Made by a program: the position numbers and the translations under genes. The notes below the pieces were generated by a model, which was not told where the DNA came from, did no database searches, and saw only the letters and a list, made by a program, of their open reading frames with translations. Below, piece by piece: positions 1 through 7,574 of a stretch of 33,398 bases of DNA; positions within the stretch are counted from its first letter, which is position 1; every line of letters begins with the position of its first letter. The stretch covers positions 1 to 33,398 of the forward strand of contig JAAYZQ010000107.1 in the NCBI GenBank assembly GCA_012514775.1. Reading direction: 5' to 3'. This DNA comes from Anaerolineaceae bacterium (lineage in GTDB: Bacteria > Chloroflexota > Anaerolineae > JAAYZQ01).

Positions 1-476
1 GCGCCGTACACGGCGATCTGGGCCTGCTTGGCGGGTGAAGCATAGGCCGGAACATAGATTTCGGCCTTCATGCCGGCGCGCGCCGCAAAGGCGGCTACCG
101 ATGCGCCCGCATTGCCCGAGGAATCATCCGCCACACGGGTTACGTGCTGGTGGGCCAGGACATTGATCATCACTTCTGTGCCCCGGTCCTTGAAGGACGC
201 AGTAGGAGCAAAGTACTCGAGCTTGAGCAGGACCTCACGCCCGGCCAGATTGGCTGCCAGGAGGGGAGTGTTCCCGGTCCCCATGCGCACCACGGGCTCG
301 GCGAAATCAAGCTCGTAGAGCCGGTGGTAGCGCCAAAGAGAAGGGTCAGATTGGCGGACAAGATCGGGGTCGAACCGGGCCAACTCAAGGGGCTCCCAGG
401 CAGCGCCGCAGGAGCAGCGCCACTTCTCCGGCGACAAGAGCGTTCTGGAACCACACTCAGGGCAAAAAACGTTCAT
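1..476 (-). CDS. thrC: Threonine synthase, N-terminal part (cut by window edge)
   Basis: This is the first 158 codons of a PLP-dependent threonine synthase, which converts O-phosphohomoserine to threonine in the cytosol; the rest lies beyond base 1. The N-terminus carries a small zinc-ribbon (C5-P-E-C8 and C21-S-C23), a usual extension in many bacterial ThrC proteins. The PLP-lysine motif PTASFKDRG places the Schiff-base lysine at about K96, and SSGNAGAS is the phosphate/substrate loop. The stretch VPAYASPAKQAQ is also typical of this family. The start is ATG at 476-474, preceded by an AAGGGGA-type ribosome binding site about 11 bases upstream. Threonine synthase is much more likely than threonine dehydratase or cysteate synthase because of the SFKDRG motif plus the zinc ribbon, but the missing C-terminus prevents a full check. 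It is divergent from the DHFR-like gene at 1002. Confidence 0.9.
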   Translation of the reverse strand, partial: MNVFCPECGSRTLLSPEKWRCSCGAAWEPLELARFDPDLVRQSDPSLWRYHRLYELDFAEPVVRMGTGNTPLLAANLAGREVLLKLEYFAPTASFKDRGTEVMINVLAHQHVTRVADDSSGNAGASVAAFAARAGMKAEIYVPAYASPAKQAQIAVYG

Positions 477-908
477 AGTACACTGTTCCCCTTACAAGTT
501 CAAGAATGCCGGCAACCCACAAAGGGCTGTGGCATCCGATGGGCAGAAAAACGACTGACCACCACGAGTAATGGGTGCTCTCTCGGCACGCTATCGTTTT
601 GTGGCCCAGATCCACCAGGGTACTCGACTGTGGTCGAGCGACATTCAGTAGCCATCATACATCCCTTTGCCCCGAAACGCAAGTCACGTCCCGTAGGGCC
701 TCCAAGTAGACCTGGATGACGGCCGCGTTGGGGACAGGCATCCCATAAGCCTGCAGATCCCGGTTGTTCTGCAGATGCTGAAAACCGGATCGCCCTGGCT
801 TCTAGCGTCGCCGCCCCCCGCACCTCCCTGTTTTGCCCAGGCTTACCCGCCGCCCAGGCGGTCGCATGCCCTCCCCCGGCCTGCCTGCCGGTCCCACGGT
901 CCTGCCGG
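477..908. other. Divergent intergenic region without a recognisable gene
   Basis: This region separates the divergently transcribed threonine synthase and DHFR-like genes. The open frames here lack ribosome binding sites and resemble no family I know. The only small structure seen is CTCGAC-TGTG-GTCGAG near 623-638, a 6-bp inverted repeat too short to interpret. The right end runs into the ECF-type promoter element at 909-938. Confidence 0.5.
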
Positions 909-938
909 CGTCGATTTTCCCCGTTCCCAAACGACCAT
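909..938 (+). promoter_or_regulatory. Putative ECF42-type promoter of the DHFR-like gene
   Basis: CGTCGA at 909-914 and CGACCAT at 932-938 are separated by 17 bases ending in AAA. The layout matches the element at 23963-23992 in front of the DGPF genes (TGTCGA, 17 bases ending in AAA, CGACTAT). As I recall the literature, ECF42 sigma factors use a TGTCGA -35 with a CGA(T/C)C-type -10. The expected start is about 55-60 bases before the ATG at 1002. The assignment rests on two sites and one remembered motif. Confidence 0.55.
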
Positions 939-1001
939 AGGATGAACACGGATCACGCTGGAGACCGCCAGCAACCAGAACCAAGTGAGAGGAGTGTAGT
1001 C

Positions 1002-1556
1002 ATGAGGCAAGTAACCGCGGCGCTGTTCATCTCGCTCGACGGTGTGGTGGAAGCGCCCGACCAGTGGCAGTTCGACCTGTTTGATCAAGACATGGCGTCG
1101 GCCATGGCCGAGGCCATTGCCCAGGAGGATGCCGTCCTCATGGGCAGGGTGACCTACCAGGAGTGGGCAGGCTACTGGCCGACGGCCACGGATGAGCCGT
1201 ACGCCAGCCACATCAACAACGTGCCCAAGTACGTGGTCTCGACGACCCTAAACAGCGTCGACTGGAACAACTCGACCCTGATCAAGGGTTCGCTGGCGGA
1301 GGCAGTCGACAGGCTGAAGCGGCAACCCGGAAAGAACATCGGCGTCGCCGGCAGCCCCACCCTGGTCAGGAACATGCTACGGGAGGGCCTCCTGGACGTG
1401 CTGACCCTCAGCGTCCACCCGGTCATCGCGGCCCGGGGCAGGCGGCTTTTTGAGGACTGGCGCGATGTGCAGAGGCTCGACCTGGTAGGCTCCCAAACGA
1501 CCCGCAGCGGCATCGCCATCCTTACCTACCGGCCGGCAGGGAGATCGCGGGCATGA
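1002..1556 (+). CDS. Dihydrofolate reductase family protein (RibD C-terminal fold)
   Basis: This 184-residue protein has the fold of the RibD C-terminal/DHFR-like NADPH reductases. The N-terminal strand with FISLDGVVEAP, then VLMGRVTYQEW, then IGVAGSPTLVRNML and LSVHPVIAARGRRLF follow the order seen in this family. These small stand-alone members rarely act as true folate reductases and their substrates are mostly unknown; many sit beside ECF sigma/DGPF genes. ATG 1002 is preferred over an earlier in-frame start at 942 because GAGAGGAG lies at 987-994 and homology begins at residue 1. Its stop overlaps the start of the next gene (ATGA at 1553-1556), so the two are translationally coupled. The promoter element at 909-938 suggests control by the ECF-type sigma encoded at 24072-25322. 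A paralogue is at 20626-21198. Confidence 0.88.
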   Translation: MRQVTAALFISLDGVVEAPDQWQFDLFDQDMASAMAEAIAQEDAVLMGRVTYQEWAGYWPTATDEPYASHINNVPKYVVSTTLNSVDWNNSTLIKGSLAEAVDRLKRQPGKNIGVAGSPTLVRNMLREGLLDVLTLSVHPVIAARGRRLFEDWRDVQRLDLVGSQTTRSGIAILTYRPAGRSRA

Positions 1557-1774
1557 AACCGCAAGAGCAGCCCGAAACGAACTTTCCGGCCGGCCTGGCC
1601 AGCCCGGCGCGACAGGCCCTGGCTGCGGCCGGTTACCGGCGGCTGGAACAGCTCGCCGGGGTCAGCGAGGCCCGGCTCTTGCAGCTCCACGGCATGGGAC
1701 CAAAAGCCATAGAGCAACTTCGCCGCGCCCTCGCCGCCGAGGGACTGTCGTTCGCGGCCGACGAACAGGGCTAG
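1553..1774 (+). CDS. Small helix-hairpin-helix protein
   Basis: This 73-residue protein has residues about 18-65 resembling the helix-hairpin-helix fold of the RNA polymerase alpha C-terminal domain: PARQALAAAGYRRLEQLAG, then LLQLHGMGPKAIEQLRRAL. The G-M-G-P-K hairpin is the expected DNA-backbone contact. Proteins of this size are annotated simply as HhH DNA-binding proteins; the role is unknown. It starts within the stop of the DHFR-like gene, with which it probably forms one transcript. It is convergent with the kinase at 1850-5068, and I saw no clear terminator in the 75 bases between them. Confidence 0.75.
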   Translation: MKPQEQPETNFPAGLASPARQALAAAGYRRLEQLAGVSEARLLQLHGMGPKAIEQLRRALAAEGLSFAADEQG

Positions 1775-1849
1775 CAGGAAGGGCACCAGGGTCCAAGAGC
1801 CACGGGGGAGGACCTACGAGGGGAGCGGCACTGCCGCCGATCCTCTCGA

Positions 1850-4800
1850 TCAGCCCCGCGGCAGCCAGACGCTGAAAACCGTCCCGCCCTTCTCGCCAGG
1901 CTGCGCCTCGATGCGACCGCTGTGCTTTTGCACGATGCCGTGGCTGATGAACAGGCCCAGCCCCAACCCTTCGGACTTGGTCGTGTGGAAGGGCTCGAAC
2001 AGGTGCTCCCGGGCCTCGTCGGACAGGCCCCGCCCCGTGTCGGCAAAGCGAATCCACACCCCCTCCGGCTCGACCGTCGGCTCGAGGCCGACCCGCAGGT
2101 CGCCGCCTTCGGGCATGGCGTCAATGGCGTTGAGCACCAGGTTGAGAAACACTTGTTGCAGAGCGTTGGGCATCAACGACAGGGGAGGCAGGTCGTCCCC
2201 AAACTCCTCGTACACCTGGATGCCCTGGCTGGCACATTGCTTCCGGCTCAGAAGCAGGACGTTGTGCAGCAAATCGTGCAGATTGACCTGCCGGCTCTCC
2301 TCCCGGAGGGCGTCGCGGTGCAAGGAGCGCAACTGGGAAACCACCCAGGCGGCCCGCTCCAGCGCCTCGCAGCTCACCTCCAGGAAACGCGACGGGTCCC
2401 GCCCCTCGTCCATGGCCTCGCGCGCCAGGTCGAGGCAGCCGATGGCCGACTGCAGGGGGTTGTTGATCTCGTGGCCCAACGAAGCGGCCAACCGGCCGGC
2501 GGTGCTCATTCTCTCGGCCTGGATCAGGGCGGCCTGGGCGTCCTTCTCGGCGGTAATGTCCTGGATGATGCCGGCCACGCGCCGGCACTGTCCTTCGCTG
2601 TCCTGGACGGGAAAGGCGCGCCCGCGAACCCAACGCACCTCGCCATCGGTCTCCAGAATGCGGAACTCGCGGTCGAACCTCGCTCCGTCGGCCTGCCAGG
2701 CGGCGATGAGCTGCTCGCGGTCTTCGGGATGGGCCGCTGCCTCAAAGAGGGCGGGCCAACCGCGGACGTCCTCGCCAGACCGGCCCCACAGCTCTTGCCA
2801 CATGGGGTTCACGTACAGGAACCTGCCGCTATCGGGCTCCAGCAGCCAGAATGCTTCGTCGATGTTTTCCGCGAGCTGGCGGAAGCGCAGCTCGCTCTCG
2901 CGCAGCTCCTCTTCCTTCTGGCGGCGCATGGCAATCTCGGCCTGGAGCACCTCGTTGATGCCCAACAGATCCGCCGTCCGCTCCTCCACACGCCTTTCCA
3001 TCTCGTCGCGTGCCTGCCGGACCTCCTCCAGCAGGCGCTCGCGATCCTGGGCAGCGCGCTCGCGCTCGGTTTGGTCGCTAACGAGGACATAGTAGCCCTG
3101 CACGCGTCCCTCACTGTCGCGGCTGGGCACGTAGGCTGAATCGACGTAGCGAAGGCCCGCTCCCTGGTATGGCACCCACTGTTCGAAGCGGACCGCATCG
3201 CCTTCCAGCGCGCACTGCATGTAGGGCCGAACGATCGGGTACGCCTCACTGCCAAGAAGGTCCGCCAGGTGCTTTCCTACAATTTCCTGCGGCGGCTGAC
3301 CGAACCAGGCTTCGTACTGCTTGTTGGCAAAGCGATAGCGCTCCTCGCGATCGACGTAGGCGATCAAGACGGGCACCGAATCGGTGATGACCCGCAGTTG
3401 TTCCTCGCGCTGCCGCAGCTCCTCCTCCGCCCGCTTGCGCTCGCTGATATCGTGCCCCTGGGCGATGGTTGCCAGAGGCGTCACACCGTCCGCTTCGTAC
3501 ACCGTCGCCGAGTTCCAGAGGACCGTGCGCACAGTGCCGTCGACATGCAGGATGGGAATCTCGACCGCCTCCCAGCGCTCTCCGGTGGTCGCCCGCTGGA
3601 TCTGCACCATGGCCTCTTCCTTCTGCTCCTCGGGGAAGAGAATATCCAGCGTCTGGCCCACCACGGAGCTGGCCGCCCTGCCGGTGATCCGTTCGAACGC
3701 GGTGTTAAAGCGCGTGATCCGCAAGGCCGGATCCCAGACGGCGATGGGGGCGTTGGCATACGTCAGCAGCTTTTCCAGGTAGTCGCGCGTTTCGGCCAGC
3801 TCCGCGTTGGAGTGGGTCAGCGCCGCGGTGCGCTCCCCCACGCGGCGCTCCAGCATCTCGTTGGCTTCTTGCAGCGCCCTCTCCGCCTGCACGCGCTCGG
3901 TGACGTCGATGCCCATCTCCAGGATGAGGGTCGATCCGTCGGAATCGACGAAGGGAAAGTCACAGACGTCATAGTTGCGGCCATCGGGCCCGATCCAATT
4001 CCACTGGTGGCGCTCTCCCGTCTTGAGGACGGTGTAGGTCTCGCACGTCTCGCAGGGCTCGTCTCGCCCGAACAGGTACTCGTAGCAGCGCCTGCCGTGG
4101 GCCTCGCCAAAACGCTCGCGGAAGACGCGGTTCGCCACGGGCACGTGATAGTCCGGGGTCAACAGGACGACGTAGGCGGGCAGAATCTCCAGGATGTCGT
4201 TGAAGCGCTGGCGCTCGTTCCGGGCCAGGGCTTCGGCCCGCTTGCGGTCGACCATCTCGGTCTGGAGCTCCGCATAGGCGCTGGCGAGCTCGGCCGTGCG
4301 GCCCTGCACCCGCTGCTCCAGGTGTTCGGTCAACTGCCGCAGCTCATCGGCCTGATGCCGGAGCATCTCTTCCGCCCGCACGCGCTCGGTGACGTCGCGA
4401 ATCAGCCAGCGAAGGCCAATTGGCACGCCCCCCGCACCCCCGACCGGGGCGACGGCCAGGCCGGCGGCGAAGGGCGCGCCCTCCAGCGAGTGCATCGACG
4501 TCTCCCAGCGCAGAGATTGGCCGGCATCGTCCCGCCGCAACATCTCGAGGTTCCGCCGCAGTTGCTCTTGTTCCTCGCTGTCCACGAAGAGAGAAAGCGG
4601 CTTGCCGACGAGAAAGCAACGCTCCACACCGAGCAGGTTGGCGGCAGCGCGGTTGGCCTCTTGCACGACACCGGAAAAATCGGTGACCAGGTATCCATCG
4701 GGGGCAAAGTCAAAGAGCTCCTGGTAGCGCTGCCGTTCCGCATCCACGGCCTGTTGAGTCTGGAGCAACTCGTCGTTCTGGACACGCAGCTCCTCTTCGG

Positions 4801-5068
4801 CCAGTTGCAGCTCCTCGAAGGCGAGCTCGATGTCCAGGTCCGACACCGGCCCCGGGGATAGCAACGGCGGGCCGCTCACCTGGCGCAAGAGCATGCCCGC
4901 CATAGCCCGGACATCGCGCAGCAAAGCGCTCAGCTCGCCCTCGGAGTCCACGCTGGCATCCCATCCGGCGCTGACTCCTTGCTGGGCATGGTCCTTGACC
5001 GCAGCCAGGTGTCGTTTCAGCTCCGAAACCACGTCACCACACGGCACTTCCTCGGCACGCTCGTCCAT
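1850..5068 (-). CDS. Soluble multi-PAS sensor histidine kinase
   Basis: This 1072-residue kinase has no membrane segment, so it probably senses an intracellular signal. After a coiled N-terminal region, five PAS domains can be read: about 112-235, 285-392, 430-545, 553-670 and 725-845. Several are joined by coiled helices, and most end in a D-x-T/S-E/A linker such as DVTERV or DISERK. The HisKA H-box has the phosphorylated histidine at H866 (GHEINNPLQ). The HATPase_c domain has the N-box NLVLNAIDAM, DTGRG at about 1010, FEPFHTTK and GLGLGLF near 1034. PAS2 carries a cysteine cluster (C328, C339, C342, possibly C369). No receiver domain or partner regulator is adjacent, so it is an orphan kinase. 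ATG 5068 is chosen over an in-frame start at 5173 because GAGGAAGGGG lies just upstream of it. Confidence 0.88.
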   Translation of the reverse strand: MDERAEEVPCGDVVSELKRHLAAVKDHAQQGVSAGWDASVDSEGELSALLRDVRAMAGMLLRQVSGPPLLSPGPVSDLDIELAFEELQLAEEELRVQNDELLQTQQAVDAERQRYQELFDFAPDGYLVTDFSGVVQEANRAAANLLGVERCFLVGKPLSLFVDSEEQEQLRRNLEMLRRDDAGQSLRWETSMHSLEGAPFAAGLAVAPVGGAGGVPIGLRWLIRDVTERVRAEEMLRHQADELRQLTEHLEQRVQGRTAELASAYAELQTEMVDRKRAEALARNERQRFNDILEILPAYVVLLTPDYHVPVANRVFRERFGEAHGRRCYEYLFGRDEPCETCETYTVLKTGERHQWNWIGPDGRNYDVCDFPFVDSDGSTLILEMGIDVTERVQAERALQEANEMLERRVGERTAALTHSNAELAETRDYLEKLLTYANAPIAVWDPALRITRFNTAFERITGRAASSVVGQTLDILFPEEQKEEAMVQIQRATTGERWEAVEIPILHVDGTVRTVLWNSATVYEADGVTPLATIAQGHDISERKRAEEELRQREEQLRVITDSVPVLIAYVDREERYRFANKQYEAWFGQPPQEIVGKHLADLLGSEAYPIVRPYMQCALEGDAVRFEQWVPYQGAGLRYVDSAYVPSRDSEGRVQGYYVLVSDQTERERAAQDRERLLEEVRQARDEMERRVEERTADLLGINEVLQAEIAMRRQKEEELRESELRFRQLAENIDEAFWLLEPDSGRFLYVNPMWQELWGRSGEDVRGWPALFEAAAHPEDREQLIAAWQADGARFDREFRILETDGEVRWVRGRAFPVQDSEGQCRRVAGIIQDITAEKDAQAALIQAERMSTAGRLAASLGHEINNPLQSAIGCLDLAREAMDEGRDPSRFLEVSCEALERAAWVVSQLRSLHRDALREESRQVNLHDLLHNVLLLSRKQCASQGIQVYEEFGDDLPPLSLMPNALQQVFLNLVLNAIDAMPEGGDLRVGLEPTVEPEGVWIRFADTGRGLSDEAREHLFEPFHTTKSEGLGLGLFISHGIVQKHSGRIEAQPGEKGGTVFSVWLPRG

Positions 5069-5184
5069 CGGTGTAGAACCCCTTCCTCGCCCGGCGCTGC
5101 GCCATCGCAGCCTGCTTACCTTGCCCGCCCGTTGGGCATCAGGGGCAGACGGGCCAGGCGCTTGCGGCAACATTGTGCAAGACC

Positions 5185-5213
5185 AGTATACCCCAAGACT
5201 GTTTCCCTGGCAA
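5185..5213 (-). promoter_or_regulatory. Sigma70-type promoter for the multi-PAS kinase
   Basis: On the minus strand, TTGCCA (5213-5208) and TATACT (5190-5185) are exactly 17 bases apart, each matching five of six consensus positions. This leaves a leader of about 110 bases before the ATG at 5068. Confidence 0.6.
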
Positions 5214-5312
5214 ACCGTTGCGGGGACGGACCATGCAGTGTTGTGATAGTGTGTTGTTTATGACCCTTTGGGGGCTCCAAATATGTTCGCCCGTGGCCGG
5301 CTGGAGCGGCGT

Positions 5313-5341
5313 TTGATCTTCTTCCCGGACGATGGTATAAT
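5313..5341 (+). promoter_or_regulatory. Sigma70-type promoter for hutH
   Basis: TTGATC (5313-5318) and a perfect TATAAT (5336-5341) are separated by 17 bases. Transcription would start near 5348, about 36 bases before the hutH ATG. It is divergent from the kinase promoter at 5185-5213. Confidence 0.6.
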
Positions 5342-5383
5342 CGGTCGCCGTTTACGAGTATTCAGCTTGGAGCAAATCCGAAG

Positions 5384-7060
5384 ATGACGAACGTAATCCT
5401 TGACGGTGAAAGCCTCAGCATTCACCAGGTGGCCTCCCTGGCCTACGGACCTGAAGAGGGCCGGGACCAGCATGTTACCCTGTCTGACGAGGCGTGGCAA
5501 AAGGTGGCCCGCGCCGAGGAAGCGGTGCAAGGCATCCTGGACCGCGGCGAGGTGGTCTATGGCGTTACGACGGGCTTTGGCGCCTTCAAAGACCGCATCA
5601 TCCCCCTGGACCAGGTGGAGCAATTGCAGCGCAACATCCTGATGAGCCACGCGGTGGGCGTCGGCCCGCTGCTGGACACGGCCACGACCCGGGCCATGAT
5701 GGCCATCCGGGCCAACACGCTGGCCAAGGGACACTCGGGCATCCGCGCCGCGACGCTGCGCCTGCTCCTGGACATGCTCAACCGCGGCGTCTATCCCGCC
5801 GTACCATGCCAGGGCTCCCTGGGCGCCAGCGGAGACCTGGCGCCCCTGGCCCACATGTCGCTGCCCCTCATCGGGCTCGGAGAGGCGTTTTACCGGGGCG
5901 AGCGGATGCCGGCCGCCATGGCCCTGGCCCGCGCCGGGCTGGAGCCGGTCACGCTGGGCGCCAAGGAGGGCCTGGCCCTGACCAACGGCACGACGATGAT
6001 GACCGCCATCGGCGCCCTGACCGCCGTTCAGGCCGAGAACCTGGCCTTTATCGCCGACCTGGCCGGCAGCCTGAGCATGGAGGCGCTGAACGGCACCATC
6101 CGCGCCTTTGACCCCCGCATCCACCAGGCCCGGCCCCACCCCCGCCAGATCGAGTCGGCGGCCATCATCCGCCGGCTGCTGGAGGGCAGCGGCTACCTGC
6201 GCGGCGACGATCCCCGCAACGTGCAGGATGCCTACACCCTGCGCTGCATCCCCCAGGTCCACGGCGCCATCCGCGACGCCATCGTCTATGCCGGCTGGGT
6301 GCTGAACATCGAGCTGAACTCGGCCACCGACAACCCCCTCTTCATGTTCGATGAGGAGAGCGGCGAGGTAACCGTCCTCTCGGGCGGCAACTTTCACGGC
6401 GAGCCGGTGGCCATCGCCATGGACTACCTGAGCCTGGCCCTCACAGAGCTGGGCAACATCTCCGAGCGGCGACTGATGCGCCTGACCGACGAGGCCAGCA
6501 ACCAGGAGACGCTGCCCGCATTCCTGGTGCAGCACGGCGGGCTGAACTCCGGGTTTATGTTAACCCAATACACGGCCGCCTCCCTGGCCTCGGAGAACAA
6601 GGTGCTGGCCCATCCCGCCAGCGCCGATACCATTCCCTCCTCGGCCAACGTGGAGGACCACGTGAGCATGGGCTCCAACGCCGCCCGCCAGGCCCGGCAG
6701 ATCGCCGACAACGTAGAGCGCATCCTGGCCCTGGAGCTGATGGCGGCCGCCCAGGGCATCGACTTTCGCCGCCAGGCCCTGGGCCCCGAAGTCCCCCTGG
6801 GCCGCGGCACGGCGCCGGCCTACCGGCTCATCCGCGAGGAGGTGCCCTTCCTGGAGGAGGACGCCGTCATGTACCCTTACATCGAGGCCGTACGGCACCT
6901 GATCGCCAGCGGCCAGCTCGCCCGGACGGTAGGCGACCTCTCCCCCGACCTCCTGACGCTCCCGACGCCGGACCATCGGGACGGTGCGTCCGCCAGGACA
7001 GGTGCGATCCGGCCAGTTGGGTACTCCTCTGCGAGGGGAGGGGAGTTGCCACGGGCGTAG
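5384..7060 (+). CDS. hutH: Histidine ammonia-lyase with atypical C-terminal tail
   Basis: HutH deaminates L-histidine to urocanate and ammonia, the first step of histidine use, in the cytosol. The self-cyclising A-S-G triad that forms the MIO electrophile is at residues 148-150 (GSLGASGDLAPL). The catalytic tyrosine loop YGVTTGFG starts at Y59, and ELNSATDNPLF, GGNFHGEP and the SSANVEDHVSMG loop are also present. The normal family length is about 500-515 residues; this reading frame has 558. The last 34 residues or so after GDLSPDLL look like translated intergenic repeat (copy A at 6976-7050), so the native stop may have been lost. No hutU, hutI or hutG is present. Tyrosine ammonia-lyase/mutase relatives are possible, but the overall match is to HutH. 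A GGAG site precedes ATG 5384. Confidence 0.9.
   Translation: MTNVILDGESLSIHQVASLAYGPEEGRDQHVTLSDEAWQKVARAEEAVQGILDRGEVVYGVTTGFGAFKDRIIPLDQVEQLQRNILMSHAVGVGPLLDTATTRAMMAIRANTLAKGHSGIRAATLRLLLDMLNRGVYPAVPCQGSLGASGDLAPLAHMSLPLIGLGEAFYRGERMPAAMALARAGLEPVTLGAKEGLALTNGTTMMTAIGALTAVQAENLAFIADLAGSLSMEALNGTIRAFDPRIHQARPHPRQIESAAIIRRLLEGSGYLRGDDPRNVQDAYTLRCIPQVHGAIRDAIVYAGWVLNIELNSATDNPLFMFDEESGEVTVLSGGNFHGEPVAIAMDYLSLALTELGNISERRLMRLTDEASNQETLPAFLVQHGGLNSGFMLTQYTAASLASENKVLAHPASADTIPSSANVEDHVSMGSNAARQARQIADNVERILALELMAAAQGIDFRRQALGPEVPLGRGTAPAYRLIREEVPFLEEDAVMYPYIEAVRHLIASGQLARTVGDLSPDLLTLPTPDHRDGASARTGAIRPVGYSSARGGELPRA
6976..7050 (+). repeat. Imperfect direct repeat, copy A (inside hutH 3' end)
   Basis: It begins TCGGGACGGTGCG and ends GGGGAGTTGCC. 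It shares three blocks with copy B at 7122-7164: TCGGGACGGTGCG, GGACAGGTGC and CTGCGAGGGGAG. Copy A carries about 6-base and 26-base insertions between the blocks. It encodes most of the odd C-terminal tail of HutH. Confidence 0.6.
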
Positions 7061-7121
7061 GCGGCTCTCCCGACCCGGCCCGATCCGGCCCGCCTGCGCT
7101 TGGGCCGCACACCGTCCTGCG

Positions 7122-7164
7122 TCGGGACGGTGCGGGACAGGTGCCTGCGAGGGGAGGAGTTGCC
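7122..7164 (+). repeat. Imperfect direct repeat, copy B
   Basis: This is a shortened copy of 6976-7050, with the same three blocks in the same order. Its left end overlaps a hairpin, ACCGTCC-7-GGACGGT (7111-7131). The string CACCGTCCTGCG at 7110-7121 recurs at 26355-26366 before the alcohol dehydrogenase stop, which suggests a dispersed intergenic element. Confidence 0.5.
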
Positions 7165-7288
7165 CCCAGGAATTCTGAACAGGGCTTGGACGTGGCCCCC
7201 TTGCTCCCGTCAGATCTGGCGGTTGTGGCCTCGATCTGGCGATCCAGGCCGAGCGAATAAGCAGAGTCGGGCTTGCGCCTCGCCATAT

Positions 7289-7361
7289 TCAGAATTGCGG
7301 TCCCGGCCACAGGCATTCTTGACAGCGGTGGCCTTTTGCGTTATCATGCGCGCAATTCTGA
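7289..7361. promoter_or_regulatory. 11-bp inverted repeat flanking the ABC-F promoter
   Basis: TCAGAATTGCG (7289-7299) and its exact complement CGCAATTCTGA (7351-7361) bracket the -35/-10 pair at 7319-7347. A further partial copy, AATTCTGA, is at 7171-7178. Only the right half would be transcribed, so any function is at the DNA level, such as a paired operator. This is inference from symmetry alone. Confidence 0.4.
7319..7347 (+). promoter_or_regulatory. Strong sigma70 promoter of the ABC-F leader
   Basis: A perfect TTGACA (7319-7324) and TATCAT (7342-7347, five of six) are separated by 17 bases. Transcription should start near 7354, ten bases before the leader-ORF ribosome binding site. Confidence 0.85.
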
Positions 7362-7375
7362 CAGGAGGTGAACCG

Positions 7376-7441
7376 ATGACCTACAGCGACAGCGCAACAT
7401 ATCGCGTCTGTAGGCATCGCGTTCCCGGAAGATCTGTCTGA
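7376..7441 (+). CDS. Leader peptide (21 codons) of the ABC-F attenuator
   Basis: This short ORF opens with ATG at 7376, six bases after a perfect AGGAGGTG (7363-7370), and ends with TGA at 7439-7441. The peptide begins MTYSDSATYRVC and ends HRVPGRSV. It lies between a strong promoter and an intrinsic terminator, upstream of an ABC-F gene. That is the layout of leader peptides in which antibiotic-stalled ribosomes change RNA folding, as known for vmlR-, msr- and lmo0919-type ABC-F genes. Codons 15-17 (CGCGTTCCC, 7418-7426) can pair partly with the terminator left arm and loop (CGCGT with ACGCG, CCC with GGG), a possible antiterminator. Translation is strongly suggested by the ribosome binding site; the regulatory role is inferred. 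Confidence 0.72.
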   Translation: MTYSDSATYRVCRHRVPGRSV

Positions 7442-7466
7442 TTCCGTCTGATATCGAGATCGAACC

Positions 7467-7506
7467 AAGCCGTGGGTGCACGCGACGCCCACGGCTTCTT
7501 GTTTGT
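7467..7506 (+). terminator. Intrinsic terminator / attenuator before the ABC-F gene
   Basis: A perfect 10-bp stem AAGCCGTGGG (7467-7476) and CCCACGGCTT (7488-7497) encloses an 11-base loop and is followed by the T-rich tail CTTGTTTGT. It lies 25 bases after the leader-ORF stop and about 80 bases before the ABC-F start, so it must be read through for the gene to be expressed from the promoter at 7319. Confidence 0.8.
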
Positions 7507-7574
7507 GGCGGCCAGCCCTGGAACAAGGCGACGCTGTGGGCGCCTGCTCCCCGGCTCTGAAGGGGAGGGCAACC

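Noticed and set aside
477..510. TTGAAC-17-TACTAT upstream of threonine synthase as promoter
   Set aside because: The -10 would abut the start codon, leaving no room for a transcription start before the ATG.
623..638. CTCGAC-TGTG-GTCGAG inverted repeat
   Set aside because: Only 6 bp and not placed near a promoter or gene end.
500..949. Minus-strand open frame in the divergent region
   Set aside because: Arg/Gly-rich translation without domain resemblance or binding site, and it overlaps the ECF-type promoter.
1911..4861. Long plus-strand open frames opposite the multi-PAS kinase
   Set aside because: They are antisense shadows caused by high GC; no family resemblance and no ribosome binding sites.
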